NCBI GenBank assembly: GCA_030348875.1
Contig: JAUCEP010000002.1
Location: 4,258,501 to 4,322,500, forward strand
Direction: 5' to 3'
Source of the DNA: Ureibacillus composti
GTDB taxonomy: Bacteria > Bacillota > Bacilli > Bacillales_A > Planococcaceae
DNA length: 64,000 bases
The notes beneath the pieces are model-generated. The model was not told the origin of the DNA, ran no database searches, and saw only the letters and a list, made by a program, of their open reading frames with translations. A program made the position numbers and the translations under genes. Shown here piece by piece: positions 19,955 through 29,249 of the stretch (position 1 is its first letter; the number at the start of each line of letters is the position of its first letter).

Positions 19955-21415
19955 TTATTTAATATAACCACTGATACGAGCAATTACCTTTTCTTTACCG
20001 ATTAACGCAATAGCATCCGGAAGTTCTGGACCATGTGTTTGGCCAGTTGTTACAACACGGATTGGCATAAATAGATTTTTCCCTTTATGTCCAGTTTCTT
20101 TTTGAACTGCTTTAATTGAAGCTTTAATTGAAGCTGGATCGAAACTTTCTAACGACTCAAGCTGTGCTTTAAAGGCACTCATAACTTCAGGAACTTGTTC
20201 GCCAGCTAATACTTCTTTCGCCTCTTCATCATATTCGATGTCATCAGTAAAGAATAGGCTAGTTAATTCCACAATTTCTGCACCAAAGCTCATTTGATTA
20301 TGATAAAGGCCAATTAATGCAGTTGCCCATTCTTTTTGTTCTTCAGTTAGCTCTTCTGGAAGTAGGCCAGCTTTTTGTAAATGCGGTAAAGATAATTCCA
20401 CCACACGATCAAGTTCAAGCATTTTAATATATTGGTTGTTCATCCATGTTAGTTTTTGTTTATCAAACATAGACGGTGATTTAGATAAGCGTTTCTCATC
20501 AAATATTTCGATGAATTGTTCTTTTGTAAAGATTTCTTCTTCCCCTTCAGGAGACCACCCAAGAAGTGCAAAGAAGTTAAACATTGCTTCTGGTAAATAG
20601 CCAAGGTCTTTATATTGAGAAACGAATTGAATAATTGTTTCATCACGTTTAGATAATTTTTTGTGATCTTCGTTTACGATCAGTGTCATATGGCCGTATT
20701 GTGGATATTCCCAATCAAATGCATCAAAAATCATCATTTGTTTAGGAGTATTTGATAAATGCTCTTCACCACGGAATACATGAGTAATATCCATAAAGTG
20801 ATCATCAAGTACAACGGCATAGTTGTATGTCGGAATACCGTTTGCTTTCACTAGTACCCAGTCACCAACGTCTTTGGACTCAAATGATACATCACCGCGT
20901 ACTAAGTCTGTAAATTTATACGTTACGTTTTCTGGTACACGCATACGGATTGTAAATGGAATACCTGCAGCCTCTTTTTCAGCTACTTGTTCCTTTGTTA
21001 AATGACGACATTTCCCATCATAATTTGGTGCAGCTACACCATTCGCTCTTTGACGTTCACGTGAAGCTTCTAATTCTTCAGATGTACAGAAACACTTATA
21101 TGCAACGCCACGATCTAATAACTCATCTGCATGTTTTTTATAAATATCTAAGCGTTCCATTTGACGGTATGGAGCATATGGACCGCCAATATCAATTGAT
21201 TCATCAGGGATAATCCCTAACCAACGTAAATTATCAAGTTGTGAAGCTTCTCCACCTTCTACATTACGTTCAATATCTGTGTCCTCGATTCGAACAACAA
21301 ATTTACCGTTATGATGTTTTGCGTATAAATAGTTAAATAACGCTGTACGTGCTCCACCAATATGTAAAAATCCAGTTGGACTTGGTGCATAACGAACGCG
21401 AACTTCTTTGCTCAT
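19955..21415 (-). CDS. gltX: Glutamyl-tRNA synthetase
   Basis: Class I synthetase that charges tRNA-Glu and, in Bacillales lacking GlnRS, also mischarges tRNA-Gln for GatCAB. It has 486 residues with the HIGH-type [10 protein letters not shown] (17-26), a zinc-like CFCTSEE...CRH segment (about 108-138) and KLSKR (about 254) as the KMSKS motif. ATG at 21415 with GGAGG upstream. It is the last gene before the cysteine T-box. Confidence 0.97.
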   Translation of the reverse strand: MSKEVRVRYAPSPTGFLHIGGARTALFNYLYAKHHNGKFVVRIEDTDIERNVEGGEASQLDNLRWLGIIPDESIDIGGPYAPYRQMERLDIYKKHADELLDRGVAYKCFCTSEELEASRERQRANGVAAPNYDGKCRHLTKEQVAEKEAAGIPFTIRMRVPENVTYKFTDLVRGDVSFESKDVGDWVLVKANGIPTYNYAVVLDDHFMDITHVFRGEEHLSNTPKQMMIFDAFDWEYPQYGHMTLIVNEDHKKLSKRDETIIQFVSQYKDLGYLPEAMFNFFALLGWSPEGEEEIFTKEQFIEIFDEKRLSKSPSMFDKQKLTWMNNQYIKMLELDRVVELSLPHLQKAGLLPEELTEEQKEWATALIGLYHNQMSFGAEIVELTSLFFTDDIEYDEEAKEVLAGEQVPEVMSAFKAQLESLESFDPASIKASIKAVQKETGHKGKNLFMPIRVVTTGQTHGPELPDAIALIGKEKVIARISGYIK

Positions 21416-21486
21416 GATTAATTGCCTCCTATATTGCGATCAAACTTTGAAATTAATACTTTTTATCGTTTAAATTAACCTTGTAC

Positions 21487-21495
21487 ATTTTACCA
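21487..21495 (-). promoter_or_regulatory. Possible extended -10 promoter of gltX
   Basis: Minus-strand TGGTAAAAT gives an extended -10 (TGnTAAAAT) about 70 bp before gltX. The -35 region is weak (TTTCCT), so gltX may also be read from the yacL-ispDF transcript. Confidence 0.4.
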
Positions 21496-21540
21496 CTGTG
21501 ATTTGAGAAAGGAAAGTTGCACATGTATTGGGAAACTCAA

Positions 21541-22017
21541 TTATTTTTTTATTAATAAAATTGTAGCCATTGAAGCAATTCCTTCTTCACGACCTGTAAA
21601 TCCTAGCTTCTCAGTTGTTGTTGCCTTCACATTTACCTGAGAAGGCTCTGCATTTAAAAGTTCTGCAATTCGATTACGCATTTGTTCTATATATGGAGCT
21701 AACTTAGGTCGTTGAGCCATAATTGTACAATCAACATTTCCCAGGACATAACCTTTACTTTCAACCATTTCCCAAATATGAGAAAGTAGTTTTGCAGAAT
21801 CTGCATCTTTAAACTCTGGGTCTGTATCAGGGAAATGGCGACCAATATCTCCTTCACCAATGGCACCTAAAGCTGCATCTGTTACAGTATGTAATAATAC
21901 ATCCGCATCTGAATGGCCTATTAACCCGCGCTCGTGGGGAATAGTAATTCCTCCAAGTATTAATGGACGCCCTTCTTCAAAGGCGTGTACGTCAAATCCT
22001 TGTCCTACTCGAAACAT
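21541..22017 (-). CDS. ispF: 2-C-methyl-D-erythritol 2,4-cyclodiphosphate synthase
   Basis: MEP-pathway enzyme that cyclises CDP-methylerythritol 2-phosphate to MEcPP, releasing CMP. It has 158 residues with the metal-binding GFDVHAF (Asp9, His11), the [11 protein letters not shown] signature (about 35-45) and [15 protein letters not shown] near the C-terminus. Its start is 10 bp after ispD, so the two successive MEP steps are coexpressed. Confidence 0.97.
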   Translation of the reverse strand: MFRVGQGFDVHAFEEGRPLILGGITIPHERGLIGHSDADVLLHTVTDAALGAIGEGDIGRHFPDTDPEFKDADSAKLLSHIWEMVESKGYVLGNVDCTIMAQRPKLAPYIEQMRNRIAELLNAEPSQVNVKATTTEKLGFTGREEGIASMATILLIKK

Positions 22018-22027
22018 ATTGATCCTC

Positions 22028-22711
22028 CTAAATTGTACGGTGCTGTATAATCGCTTCCCCGAACAGTATATCTTCTTTTGTTGTAATTTTCACATTTTCA
22101 TAAGTGCTTTCAACGATATGCACTTGATGTCCTAACCTTTCTACTAACATTGCCTCATCTGTTCCTAAAAAGCCAACTTTCTCCGCTACATCTTCAGCTT
22201 CTTTAATTAAATCAAATTGAAATGCTTGTGGTGTTTGAATTGACCAAAGATTATCGCGGTCAACGGTTTCAACGATAATGCCATCAGTTACTTTTTTCAT
22301 GGTATCCTTTGCTCGTACTCCAGCAATTGCTGCCCCTTTTTCTTTTGCCGCCAGGACTAACTTTTCAATTACCGGAGTCGTAATAAAGGGTCTGGCAGCA
22401 TCATGCACCAAAACAATTTCAACTTGATTCATTTCTTTAATGCACGAGTGGACAGAATGTTGACGTTCATCACCACCACTTGGTAAACCCTTAACTTTAG
22501 TAATTCGATATTCTTCAAGTAATTGTTGAATATAATCACGTTCTTCTGGCTTAACCGCTAGCCAAATCCCCGTACAATTCCCATCCTTTTGAAAAACCTC
22601 AAGTGTATGAATTAAGATTGGTTTATTTGCTAGTAATAAAAATAATTTGTTTTTTCCTGCACCCATTCTTTTTCCGCTTCCTGCTGCAGGTAATACGACT
22701 TCATAATGCAA
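22028..22711 (-). CDS. ispD: 2-C-methyl-D-erythritol 4-phosphate cytidylyltransferase
   Basis: Transfers CMP from CTP to MEP in isoprenoid synthesis. It has 227 residues with the nucleotide-binding [16 protein letters not shown] loop at residues 7-22, LVHDAARPF (about 104) and a C-terminal VKITTKEDI motif. The start is a TTG at 22711 ([11 protein letters not shown]) with GGAAGTG 7 nt upstream. It lies between yacL and ispF. Confidence 0.96.
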   Translation of the reverse strand: MHYEVVLPAAGSGKRMGAGKNKLFLLLANKPILIHTLEVFQKDGNCTGIWLAVKPEERDYIQQLLEEYRITKVKGLPSGGDERQHSVHSCIKEMNQVEIVLVHDAARPFITTPVIEKLVLAAKEKGAAIAGVRAKDTMKKVTDGIIVETVDRDNLWSIQTPQAFQFDLIKEAEDVAEKVGFLGTDEAMLVERLGHQVHIVESTYENVKITTKEDILFGEAIIQHRTI

Positions 22712-22803
22712 GTTTTTTCACTTCCTACTTTGTCAAAAACGATGATGTCAACCAATAATTGATTTAGCACTTCTTCATAAATTTTATCAAATAATGCTAC
22801 TAA

Positions 22804-23901
22804 TTAGGCAACTTGTTCATCTTTTGGCTTTGCAAATATCATTCGGCCTGCTGATGTTTGCAGGACACTCGTTACAGTTACTGTGATTGATCGACCAATA
22901 TAGTTTCGGCCGCCTTCTACTACAATCATCGTTCCATCATCTAAATACGCTACACCTTGATTATGTTCCTTACCATCTTTAATGACAACCACCTGCATAT
23001 CCTCACCAGGAATGACGACAGGTTTTACGGCATTTGCAAGATCATTAATATTTAATACTTGAACATTGTGCAGGTCACAAACTTTATTTAAATTAAAATC
23101 ATTTGTCAGGATTTGAGCACCCATCTTTTTCGCTAATCTAACAAGTTTTAAATCAACTTCTTGTACATCCTCAAAATCTTCTTCACTAATTAAAACCTTC
23201 GTCAACCGCTCATCTTGGAGCTTTTTCAAAATATCGAGCCCTCTTCGGCCGCGCGTTCTTTTTAAAGTATCTGAGGAATCAGCTATATGTTGAAGTTCCG
23301 TTAATACAAATTGCGGGACAACCAAGACCCCTTCAATAAATCCAGTCGATGAAATATCAGCGATTCGACCATCAATAATGACACTTGTATCCAGCAATTT
23401 ATATAACGGTTTCGTTTCAAGTGCATTCCCAGTTTGGGCATCAGGACTCTTCTTTTTAATGCTCGGATTTGATTTTGAAAATATTTGTACTAATTCATCA
23501 CGCTTAGTAAAGCCTACACGGAAACCTAAATAACCTAAAATGATCGATAATAGCACTGGTAAGTAATCCCTTATAATCGGTAAATTGATTTTCCCAATCG
23601 CAAACCCAGCAAAATAGGCAACGATTAAACCTACAATTAAACCTAAAGACCCAAACAATAAATCAGCTGCTGGAAGCTTAAATAAGACATCTTCCATCCA
23701 CGAAATAAATCTTACACAGTAATCTGATAATGAAAATGATAAAATGAATAAGAAAATTGCTCCAAGTGCTACAGATACGTATGGATTATTGATCCAAGGA
23801 TTAGATGATAAATTTATAAATTCGTATAATGGCGGTAAAAAAACGAGACCTAATGCTCCACCGATTAGCAAGAAAGCAACTTGTATCACTCTTTTTAACA
23901 T
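22804..23901 (-). CDS. PIN/TRAM-domain membrane protein YacL
   Basis: A 365-residue protein with four N-terminal transmembrane segments (about residues 5-28, 40-62, 80-105, 110-130), a cytosolic PIN ribonuclease-like domain beginning LLDTSVIIDGRIADI (Asp172) with further acidic residues (ILTNDFNLNK), and a C-terminal TRAM domain (about 290-350). The function is unproven; membrane-tethered RNA cleavage is a family-based guess. ATG at 23901 follows AAGGAGGTGG. It heads a yacL-ispD-ispF set. In B. subtilis disA precedes it; here disA is absent. Confidence 0.9.
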   Translation of the reverse strand: MLKRVIQVAFLLIGGALGLVFLPPLYEFINLSSNPWINNPYVSVALGAIFLFILSFSLSDYCVRFISWMEDVLFKLPAADLLFGSLGLIVGLIVAYFAGFAIGKINLPIIRDYLPVLLSIILGYLGFRVGFTKRDELVQIFSKSNPSIKKKSPDAQTGNALETKPLYKLLDTSVIIDGRIADISSTGFIEGVLVVPQFVLTELQHIADSSDTLKRTRGRRGLDILKKLQDERLTKVLISEEDFEDVQEVDLKLVRLAKKMGAQILTNDFNLNKVCDLHNVQVLNINDLANAVKPVVIPGEDMQVVVIKDGKEHNQGVAYLDDGTMIVVEGGRNYIGRSITVTVTSVLQTSAGRMIFAKPKDEQVA

Positions 23902-24286
23902 TATTCCACCTCCTTTTTCACTTACTTAAAGATAATTATACAAGTTTGAGTAACAGTTGGCGATTTCAACACCTCGCAATCCTACAAAAGAGGAAATTTA
24001 GCGTTTAAAAAGGAAAATCGGCTAATAACCCACTACTCTTGTCAGATGGTGTTCAGACTTCACTGGAATAAAAGCAAAACTTTATATAGATCTCCCACCT
24101 ATAATCAGTGGGAGTCTTTTTATAAAGTTAAAATAAGTTATTATATTACTGCCCACTTTAATAGTGAAGAATGCCTATTTATCAAAAATCTTCACGGGTG
24201 ATCAAATAGTGATTACTCGTCATCTATAAAAAACAAAATCCTCTACACTTTATTATTTCTATAATATCTACAAATATTTGTTTAGG
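23902..24286. other. 385-bp gap in place of disA
   Basis: This AT-rich stretch separates radA from yacL, where B. subtilis has disA. No ORF and no DisA motif (DGA, RHR) was seen in any frame. It holds a minus-strand TATAAT (23935-23940) that may be the yacL promoter, although the -35 is weak, and the hairpin described separately. Confidence 0.6.
24080..24127. terminator. Two-tier hairpin with plus-strand T-run
   Basis: CTCCCAC (24092-24098) pairs with GTGGGAG (24108-24114), and CTTTATA (24080-24086) pairs with TATAAAG (24121-24127). On the plus strand the inner stem is followed by TCTTTTT, a good terminator, yet no plus-strand gene lies upstream. It may be a relic of a lost gene or a repeat element. 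Confidence 0.45.
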
Positions 24287-25663
24287 TTATAGATCATTAA
24301 AGCAAGCTCTAATTGACTCATTAATAGTCTCTACACCAATAATCTCAATACCACTTGGATATTCCCATCCCCCTAAATTGGATGCAGGAATGAACGCTCG
24401 TTTAAAGCCTAGTCTTGCCGCTTCTTGAACTCTTTGTTCAACACGTGAAACTCTGCGTACTTCACCGGTTAACCCTACCTCACCTATAAAACAATCTGTT
24501 GCCAGAACCGCTTTGTCTTTAAAACTTGAGACAATACACGTTAATACAGCTAAATCAATAGCAGGCTCATCAAGTTTTACACCACCTGCTACTTTAATAT
24601 ACGCATCTTGTGCCTGTAATAGCATACCCATTCTTTTTTCTAATACGGCCATTAATAACTGAACACGATTCTGATCAACACCTGTTGCCATTCGCTTTGG
24701 ATAATTAAAACTTGTAGGTGTTACAAGCGATTGAATTTCAACTAAAATAGGACGAGTACCTTCCATCGACGCCACAATAGTTGAACCAGCCGCACCGTGT
24801 GAGCGCTCTTGTAAAAATAGCTCAGACGGGTTTGATACTTCTTTTAATCCATGATGAACCATTTCAAAAATGGCAATTTCATTCGTAGAGCCGAATCGGT
24901 TTTTCTGACTTCTTAATATTCGATATGTATGGTGACGTTCACCCTCAAAATAGAGCACCGTGTCAACCATATGTTCTAGCAATCTCGGCCCTGCAATTTG
25001 ACCTTCCTTCGTTACATGGCCAACTAAGAAAATGGCAATCCCTTTTGTTTTCGCAATTCGCATTAGTTCTGCTGTACATTCCCGAACTTGTGATATACTC
25101 CCAGGTGCACTCGTTACTTCAGGGTGATGTATGGTCTGAATGGAATCCACTATGACAAACTTCGGCTGAACTTCTTCAATTGTTTGATGAAGTAATTCTA
25201 GGTTTGTTTCGGAATAAATATAGAGTTCCGGCGATTGAACACCTAAACGAGATGCACGAAGTTTGGTTTGACGCATCGACTCCTCACCCGATATATATAA
25301 AACGCGGTGCCCTTTATTTGAGAGAATAGCTGAAACTTGCATTAATAGAGTTGACTTCCCAATTCCAGGATCACCTCCGATTAATACAAGTGAACCCGGG
25401 ACAATGCCCCCTCCTAATACTCTATTCAGCTCTTCCATATCTGTTGTGACGCGAGGCTCTTCTGCTGTTTCAACCTCAATAATTGGTGTCGCCTTCTGTG
25501 AAATTGAGTTTGAGTGTTGAAATGCCCCTCGAGGCCCCTTTGCAACTACTTCGACTTCTTCCACCATCGTATTCCATCCACCACACCCAGGACAACGCCC
25601 CATCCATTTCGGGGACTCATAACCACATGATTGACAACCAAATTTCGTTTTCTTTTTCGCCAT
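24287..25663 (-). CDS. radA: DNA repair protein RadA
   Basis: A RecA-like branch-migration ATPase that aids recombination and repair. It has 458 residues with a four-Cys zinc finger (C10, C13, C24, C27), Walker [12 protein letters not shown] (about 95-105), the RadA-specific KNRFG motif (about 254) and a C-terminal Lon-protease-like domain that lacks protease function in the family. ATG at 25663 with AAGGAGAGAC upstream. In B. subtilis it directly follows clpC; here the hexuronate operon and a hairpin cluster intervene. Confidence 0.96.
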   Translation of the reverse strand: MAKKKTKFGCQSCGYESPKWMGRCPGCGGWNTMVEEVEVVAKGPRGAFQHSNSISQKATPIIEVETAEEPRVTTDMEELNRVLGGGIVPGSLVLIGGDPGIGKSTLLMQVSAILSNKGHRVLYISGEESMRQTKLRASRLGVQSPELYIYSETNLELLHQTIEEVQPKFVIVDSIQTIHHPEVTSAPGSISQVRECTAELMRIAKTKGIAIFLVGHVTKEGQIAGPRLLEHMVDTVLYFEGERHHTYRILRSQKNRFGSTNEIAIFEMVHHGLKEVSNPSELFLQERSHGAAGSTIVASMEGTRPILVEIQSLVTPTSFNYPKRMATGVDQNRVQLLMAVLEKRMGMLLQAQDAYIKVAGGVKLDEPAIDLAVLTCIVSSFKDKAVLATDCFIGEVGLTGEVRRVSRVEQRVQEAARLGFKRAFIPASNLGGWEYPSGIEIIGVETINESIRACFNDL

Positions 25664-25771
25664 AGTGTCTCTCCTTAGATTTAAATTCTTGTTTTAATTG
25701 TACATGACAAATCTTTAAACCTCCTAATAATTCAACAGGTACTGACCTAAATTTTTAACGTAATATAAAAA

Positions 25772-25795
25772 GCCGCTCGTTAAAAACGAGCGGTC
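25772..25795 (-). terminator. Terminator of the hexuronate operon; repeat copy 1
   Basis: ACCGCTCG / CGAGCGG stem with a TTTTTAA loop, followed on the minus strand by CTTTTTATATT. The same 24-bp hairpin recurs exactly at 26000-26023. Confidence 0.75.
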
Positions 25796-25848
25796 AGAGT
25801 GTCGACAAACTAATTTTCAAGCAGAAAATTAGTTTGTTCTGACGCTCT
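25796..25848. repeat. Long hairpin with plus-strand T-run
   Basis: AGAG..GACAAACTAATTTTC pairs with GAAAATTAGTTTGT..CTCT around a 5-nt loop, forming over 20 bp with small internal mismatches, followed on the plus strand by TTTTTATATTTTT. It abuts repeat copy 1. Confidence 0.7.
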
Positions 25849-25960
25849 TTTTATATTTTTAAAAAAATTTTTAAATCTGGAATACCTCAACAAATGCTGA
25901 TATTAAAGGATTTTTTTAATTGTAGCTTAATTTCTGGATATTGGATTCAAATCAAAAATA

Positions 25961-25993
25961 GTAGACAAAGTCGAAAAAATCGACTTTGTCTAC
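25961..25993. repeat. Perfect 14-bp hairpin
   Basis: GTAGACAAAGTCGA (25961-25974) and TCGACTTTGTCTAC (25980-25993) with an AAAAA loop. The arm resembles the GTCGACAAA arm of the 25796 hairpin, suggesting related repeat units. Confidence 0.75.
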
Positions 25994-25999
25994 AGTCTG

Positions 26000-26023
26000 G
26001 CCGCTCGTTAAAAACGAGCGGTC
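26000..26023. repeat. Hairpin repeat copy 2
   Basis: An exact copy of the 24-bp hairpin at 25772-25795, located 14 bases after the GntP permease stop codon. It lacks a minus-strand T-run, so it is not the main terminator. Confidence 0.8.
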
Positions 26024-26037
26024 TTGTAATCTCTCAT

Positions 26038-27375
26038 TTACATAAACAGGTCTAATATTAATACTACACCTAAGCCAACTAAAGAACTTGTGAATAATAA
26101 TAAGCCCCATGTTTTAAATGTTTCTTTTATTGTTAAATTGAAATACTCTTTAAACAACCAGAATGATGCATCATTAACATGAGTAATCGTGTTACTTCCC
26201 GCAGCAGTCGCTAACACCATCAGCACCGGATTAACATCAAATAACGGGATTAATGGACCAACTATACCTGCTGCAGTAACAGCAGAAACTACCCCTGTTC
26301 CTGTTGCAATACGGATCAATGCCGTGATTAGCCATGCCATGATTAATGGTGAAATACTTGAATTCTCCATTAAATGTGCAATCGTGTCACCTACACCTGA
26401 ATCTAAAATAATTTGTTTAAATGCACCACCTGAACCGACAATAAAGATGATCATTGCAATTCCCTCAATTGCTTTTGAGAAAGAATCCATAACAGCTTTC
26501 ATCGATCTTCCACGACGAATACCTAAGACATAAATTGCAATTAGAACAGCTAAAATCATACTAATTTCAGCACTACCAAAGAAGCTAATTAGCTCATACG
26601 TCTTAGACCCTTCTTCGATAAACATTTTCCAAATCGTAGCAACTGTAATGATGAACGCCGGTAATAATGGAATAAATAAACTAGTAAAGAAACTTGGTAG
26701 TTCTGACTCTTCAAATTCCTTTTCTTTCTTAACGAGAGGGGGAATCGGTTTATCTAAATTTTTCAGTAATCTTGGTAAAATGATTCCACCAACGAGTACA
26801 GCCGGAATGAATACAACAATTCCAATAATATAAACCATTCCCATGTCTGCCCCATATGCCTCAACTAAAGCAACAGGACCAGGTTGCGGAGGAAAAAGAC
26901 TATGCGCCAATGTAGCCGCAGCTACCATTGTCATTCCAAGACGCATATATGGAATTTTTGCCTCTACTGCAATACTAATTACTAAAGGTGCTAGAATAAT
27001 AAATGCTACTTCGTAAAATACCGAAATCCCAAAAATCATCCCAACAATAACGATTGCCCACTCTACATTCCTAACACCAAACTTGCGAAGTAATGTAGAT
27101 GCTACTTGTTGAGCTGCACCTGAGTCTACCATTAACTTCCCTAGCACTGCACCCATCCCAATGATAATTGCTAGGCTACCTAAAGTACTTCCAAACCCAC
27201 TTTTAACAGTTGCTACAACATCTGTTAAGCCCATTCCATTTAACAAACCAACGAGAATTGCCACAATGAGCAATGCTAGTACACTATTAAGCTTTACTTT
27301 CATATTAAGAAATAGAAGCAACGCCACCCCTAAGGCAACCCAAATTATGGGTAAGTATTGCAAAATTGTTTCCAT
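26038..27375 (-). CDS. GntP-family gluconate/hexuronate:H+ symporter
   Basis: A polytopic permease of the GntP family, likely bringing a sugar acid (mannonate, fructuronate, gluconate or KDG) into the cell. It has about 445 residues and roughly 12 transmembrane segments, with the family's FPPQPGPVA motif (about 163) and a C-terminal AAGSNTITHVNDASFWL segment. Of two ATG codons, 27381 almost touches the GGGTGGA ribosome binding site and 27375 has 6-nt spacing; 27375 is preferred. It is last in the hexuronate operon, so substrate prediction rests on context. Confidence 0.9.
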   Translation of the reverse strand: METILQYLPIIWVALGVALLLFLNMKVKLNSVLALLIVAILVGLLNGMGLTDVVATVKSGFGSTLGSLAIIIGMGAVLGKLMVDSGAAQQVASTLLRKFGVRNVEWAIVIVGMIFGISVFYEVAFIILAPLVISIAVEAKIPYMRLGMTMVAAATLAHSLFPPQPGPVALVEAYGADMGMVYIIGIVVFIPAVLVGGIILPRLLKNLDKPIPPLVKKEKEFEESELPSFFTSLFIPLLPAFIITVATIWKMFIEEGSKTYELISFFGSAEISMILAVLIAIYVLGIRRGRSMKAVMDSFSKAIEGIAMIIFIVGSGGAFKQIILDSGVGDTIAHLMENSSISPLIMAWLITALIRIATGTGVVSAVTAAGIVGPLIPLFDVNPVLMVLATAAGSNTITHVNDASFWLFKEYFNLTIKETFKTWGLLLFTSSLVGLGVVLILDLFM

Positions 27376-27405
27376 GAACATTCCACCCTTTTCTCTTAAA
27401 GTTGA

Positions 27406-28404
27406 TTAATATGAATCTCTGTCATTAAGTTTTGGCAAAAAGCGATAGATTTCTTGATAAGTTTTGTTTTGACTTTGAATTTTTTCTACTAAAATCGTCG
27501 CTGCTTGCAATGCAATTTCTTGAAATGGTTGTTCGATTGTACAAATTGGCGGATCGAAAAAGGACGCAAATGGTACTTCATCAATTCCAATAATTCCAAT
27601 CTCACTTGGTATTTTTATTCCCTTTTGTTTTACAAAGCTTAATAATTCAATGAGTACACGGTCATTTGCTACTAAAATTCCATCTGGTTGAACTTCATTA
27701 AATAAATCGTTCAGCCTTTGTTGAATTTGGTTTACAGGAACCGCATTTAAATGATCCCTAGATACTGAAAGGCCGTAAGATTCTATTGCTTCTTTAAATC
27801 CTTGTAATCGCTCCACACGAGGCGTAATTGGTTGGTCTATCGCATTGGTAATGAACGCAATATTTTGATAACCCTTCTCTACAAATGCATCTACCGCTAA
27901 TTTACTTGCTAGTTTGTTGTCCAATAAAACACTAGGAATAGGTAAACTATCTATTTTGCGGTCAATAAAGACGATTGGAAAATGCTGCTTATACATTTTT
28001 TCAAATAAATCAATATTGGCGGTTGTTGGAAACACAATAATTCCATCTACTTGTTTAGATATAAGAACTTCAATATGTTCCCGTTCCTTTTCCGGCTGAT
28101 CATTTGAGTTGCAAACGATCATATGAAACCCATGTTTATGTAAGTTAATTTCCAATTCATTTATAATCTGTGTTGAGAATGAGTGGACAATATTGGCAAC
28201 GATTACCCCTACTGTTTTCGTTGACTTTTGTTTTAAGCTTCTGGCAACTATATTTGGTCGATAATTTAAGGTTTCAATTGCGTCTTGGATTTTTTGACGT
28301 GTTTCTTCACTCATATATTCAAAACGATTGTTCAAATATTGTGATACTGTGCTCTTTGAAACATTTGCCTCACCTGCAACATCGCTAATTGTTACTTTTT
28401 TCAT
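27406..28404 (-). CDS. LacI-family transcriptional regulator (KdgR-like)
   Basis: A 332-residue repressor: N-terminal LacI helix-turn-helix and hinge (KKVTISDVAGEANVSKSTVS, then NYRPNIVARSLK) and a periplasmic-binding-protein-like effector domain. It lies inside the operon between the SDR and permease genes, 3 bp after the SDR stop, and most likely controls the palindrome upstream of kdgK. The effector is probably KDG or a hexuronate intermediate (inference). It is the usual length for the family. Confidence 0.92.
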   Translation of the reverse strand: MKKVTISDVAGEANVSKSTVSQYLNNRFEYMSEETRQKIQDAIETLNYRPNIVARSLKQKSTKTVGVIVANIVHSFSTQIINELEINLHKHGFHMIVCNSNDQPEKEREHIEVLISKQVDGIIVFPTTANIDLFEKMYKQHFPIVFIDRKIDSLPIPSVLLDNKLASKLAVDAFVEKGYQNIAFITNAIDQPITPRVERLQGFKEAIESYGLSVSRDHLNAVPVNQIQQRLNDLFNEVQPDGILVANDRVLIELLSFVKQKGIKIPSEIGIIGIDEVPFASFFDPPICTIEQPFQEIALQAATILVEKIQSQNKTYQEIYRFLPKLNDRDSY

Positions 28405-28407
28405 TAA

Positions 28408-29244
28408 TTAAACTCCTGAATATGCGTTAAATCCACCATCCACAGGGATTGTAGTACCTGTTACAAATGAAGAATAGGCTTCATCTGCCAGGAATAATAA
28501 AGCACCTAATAATTGTTCTGGCTCACCAAATTTTTTCATAGGTGTAGCTGCTAGTATTTTTTTTGAGCGATTTGTATATTCACCCTTTTCATCTACAAGT
28601 AAATCTTTATTTTGCGTTGTTATAAAGAATCCTGGAGCAATTGCATTCACTCGAAGTCCTGCTTGAGCAAAGTGAACCGCTAGCCATTCTGTGAAATTAT
28701 TAATAGATGCTTTCGCTGCACTATAAGCTGGTATTTTTGTTAATGGTGTAAACCCGCTCATTGATGAAATATTAATAATTGATGGAGCTTGAGCTTTTAA
28801 TAATTCTTGACCAAATACTTGGCAAGCAAGGAAGGTCCCTGTAAAGTTTAAAGAGAATACATTTATAAACCCTTGTTCTTCTAAATCAAAGAATGTTTTC
28901 CCTTCTACTTCTTGAACTGATTCCTCAGTTACAGTTATTGCATCTGGATGATTCCCACCAGCTCCATTTATTAATAAATCAACACCACCAAATTGAGTTA
29001 ATATTTCTTCTCGCGCTGCAATTAATGACTGTTTTTCTAAAACGTTGGCACTGATAGCCATTGCTTCTCCACCAGAGCTAACAATGCTATCTACTACTCT
29101 TTGTCCTTTGTCTTTGTTCAAACTGATAATGGCGACCTTCATTCCTTGACGCGCTAATTCACGAGCCATTTCAGAACATAAAACTCCACTACCTCCTGTA
29201 ATTACAGCGACGCGTCCCCTTAAATTGCCGTGTACTGGAATCAT
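28408..29244 (-). CDS. uxuB: SDR-family D-mannonate oxidoreductase (fructuronate reductase, UxuB/YjmF type)
   Basis: A short-chain dehydrogenase of 278 residues, the length of B. subtilis YjmF/UxuB, which interconverts D-fructuronate and D-mannonate with NAD(P)H. The cofactor loop is ITGGSGVLCSEMA (the final Gly of TGxxxGxG replaced by Cys, as in YjmF), followed by NGAGGN, catalytic Ser in INISSMSG and YSAAK. It lies directly beside uxuA, whose substrate it makes. A 2-deoxy-D-gluconate dehydrogenase role is the main alternative. Confidence 0.82.
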   Translation of the reverse strand: MIPVHGNLRGRVAVITGGSGVLCSEMARELARQGMKVAIISLNKDKGQRVVDSIVSSGGEAMAISANVLEKQSLIAAREEILTQFGGVDLLINGAGGNHPDAITVTEESVQEVEGKTFFDLEEQGFINVFSLNFTGTFLACQVFGQELLKAQAPSIINISSMSGFTPLTKIPAYSAAKASINNFTEWLAVHFAQAGLRVNAIAPGFFITTQNKDLLVDEKGEYTNRSKKILAATPMKKFGEPEQLLGALLFLADEAYSSFVTGTTIPVDGGFNAYSGV

Positions 29245-29249
29245 TCAAA

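Noticed and set aside
25772-26023. CRISPR array at the hairpin cluster
   Set aside because: Only two copies of the repeat, 204 bp apart, and each is a self-complementary hairpin with no regular spacers or cas genes.
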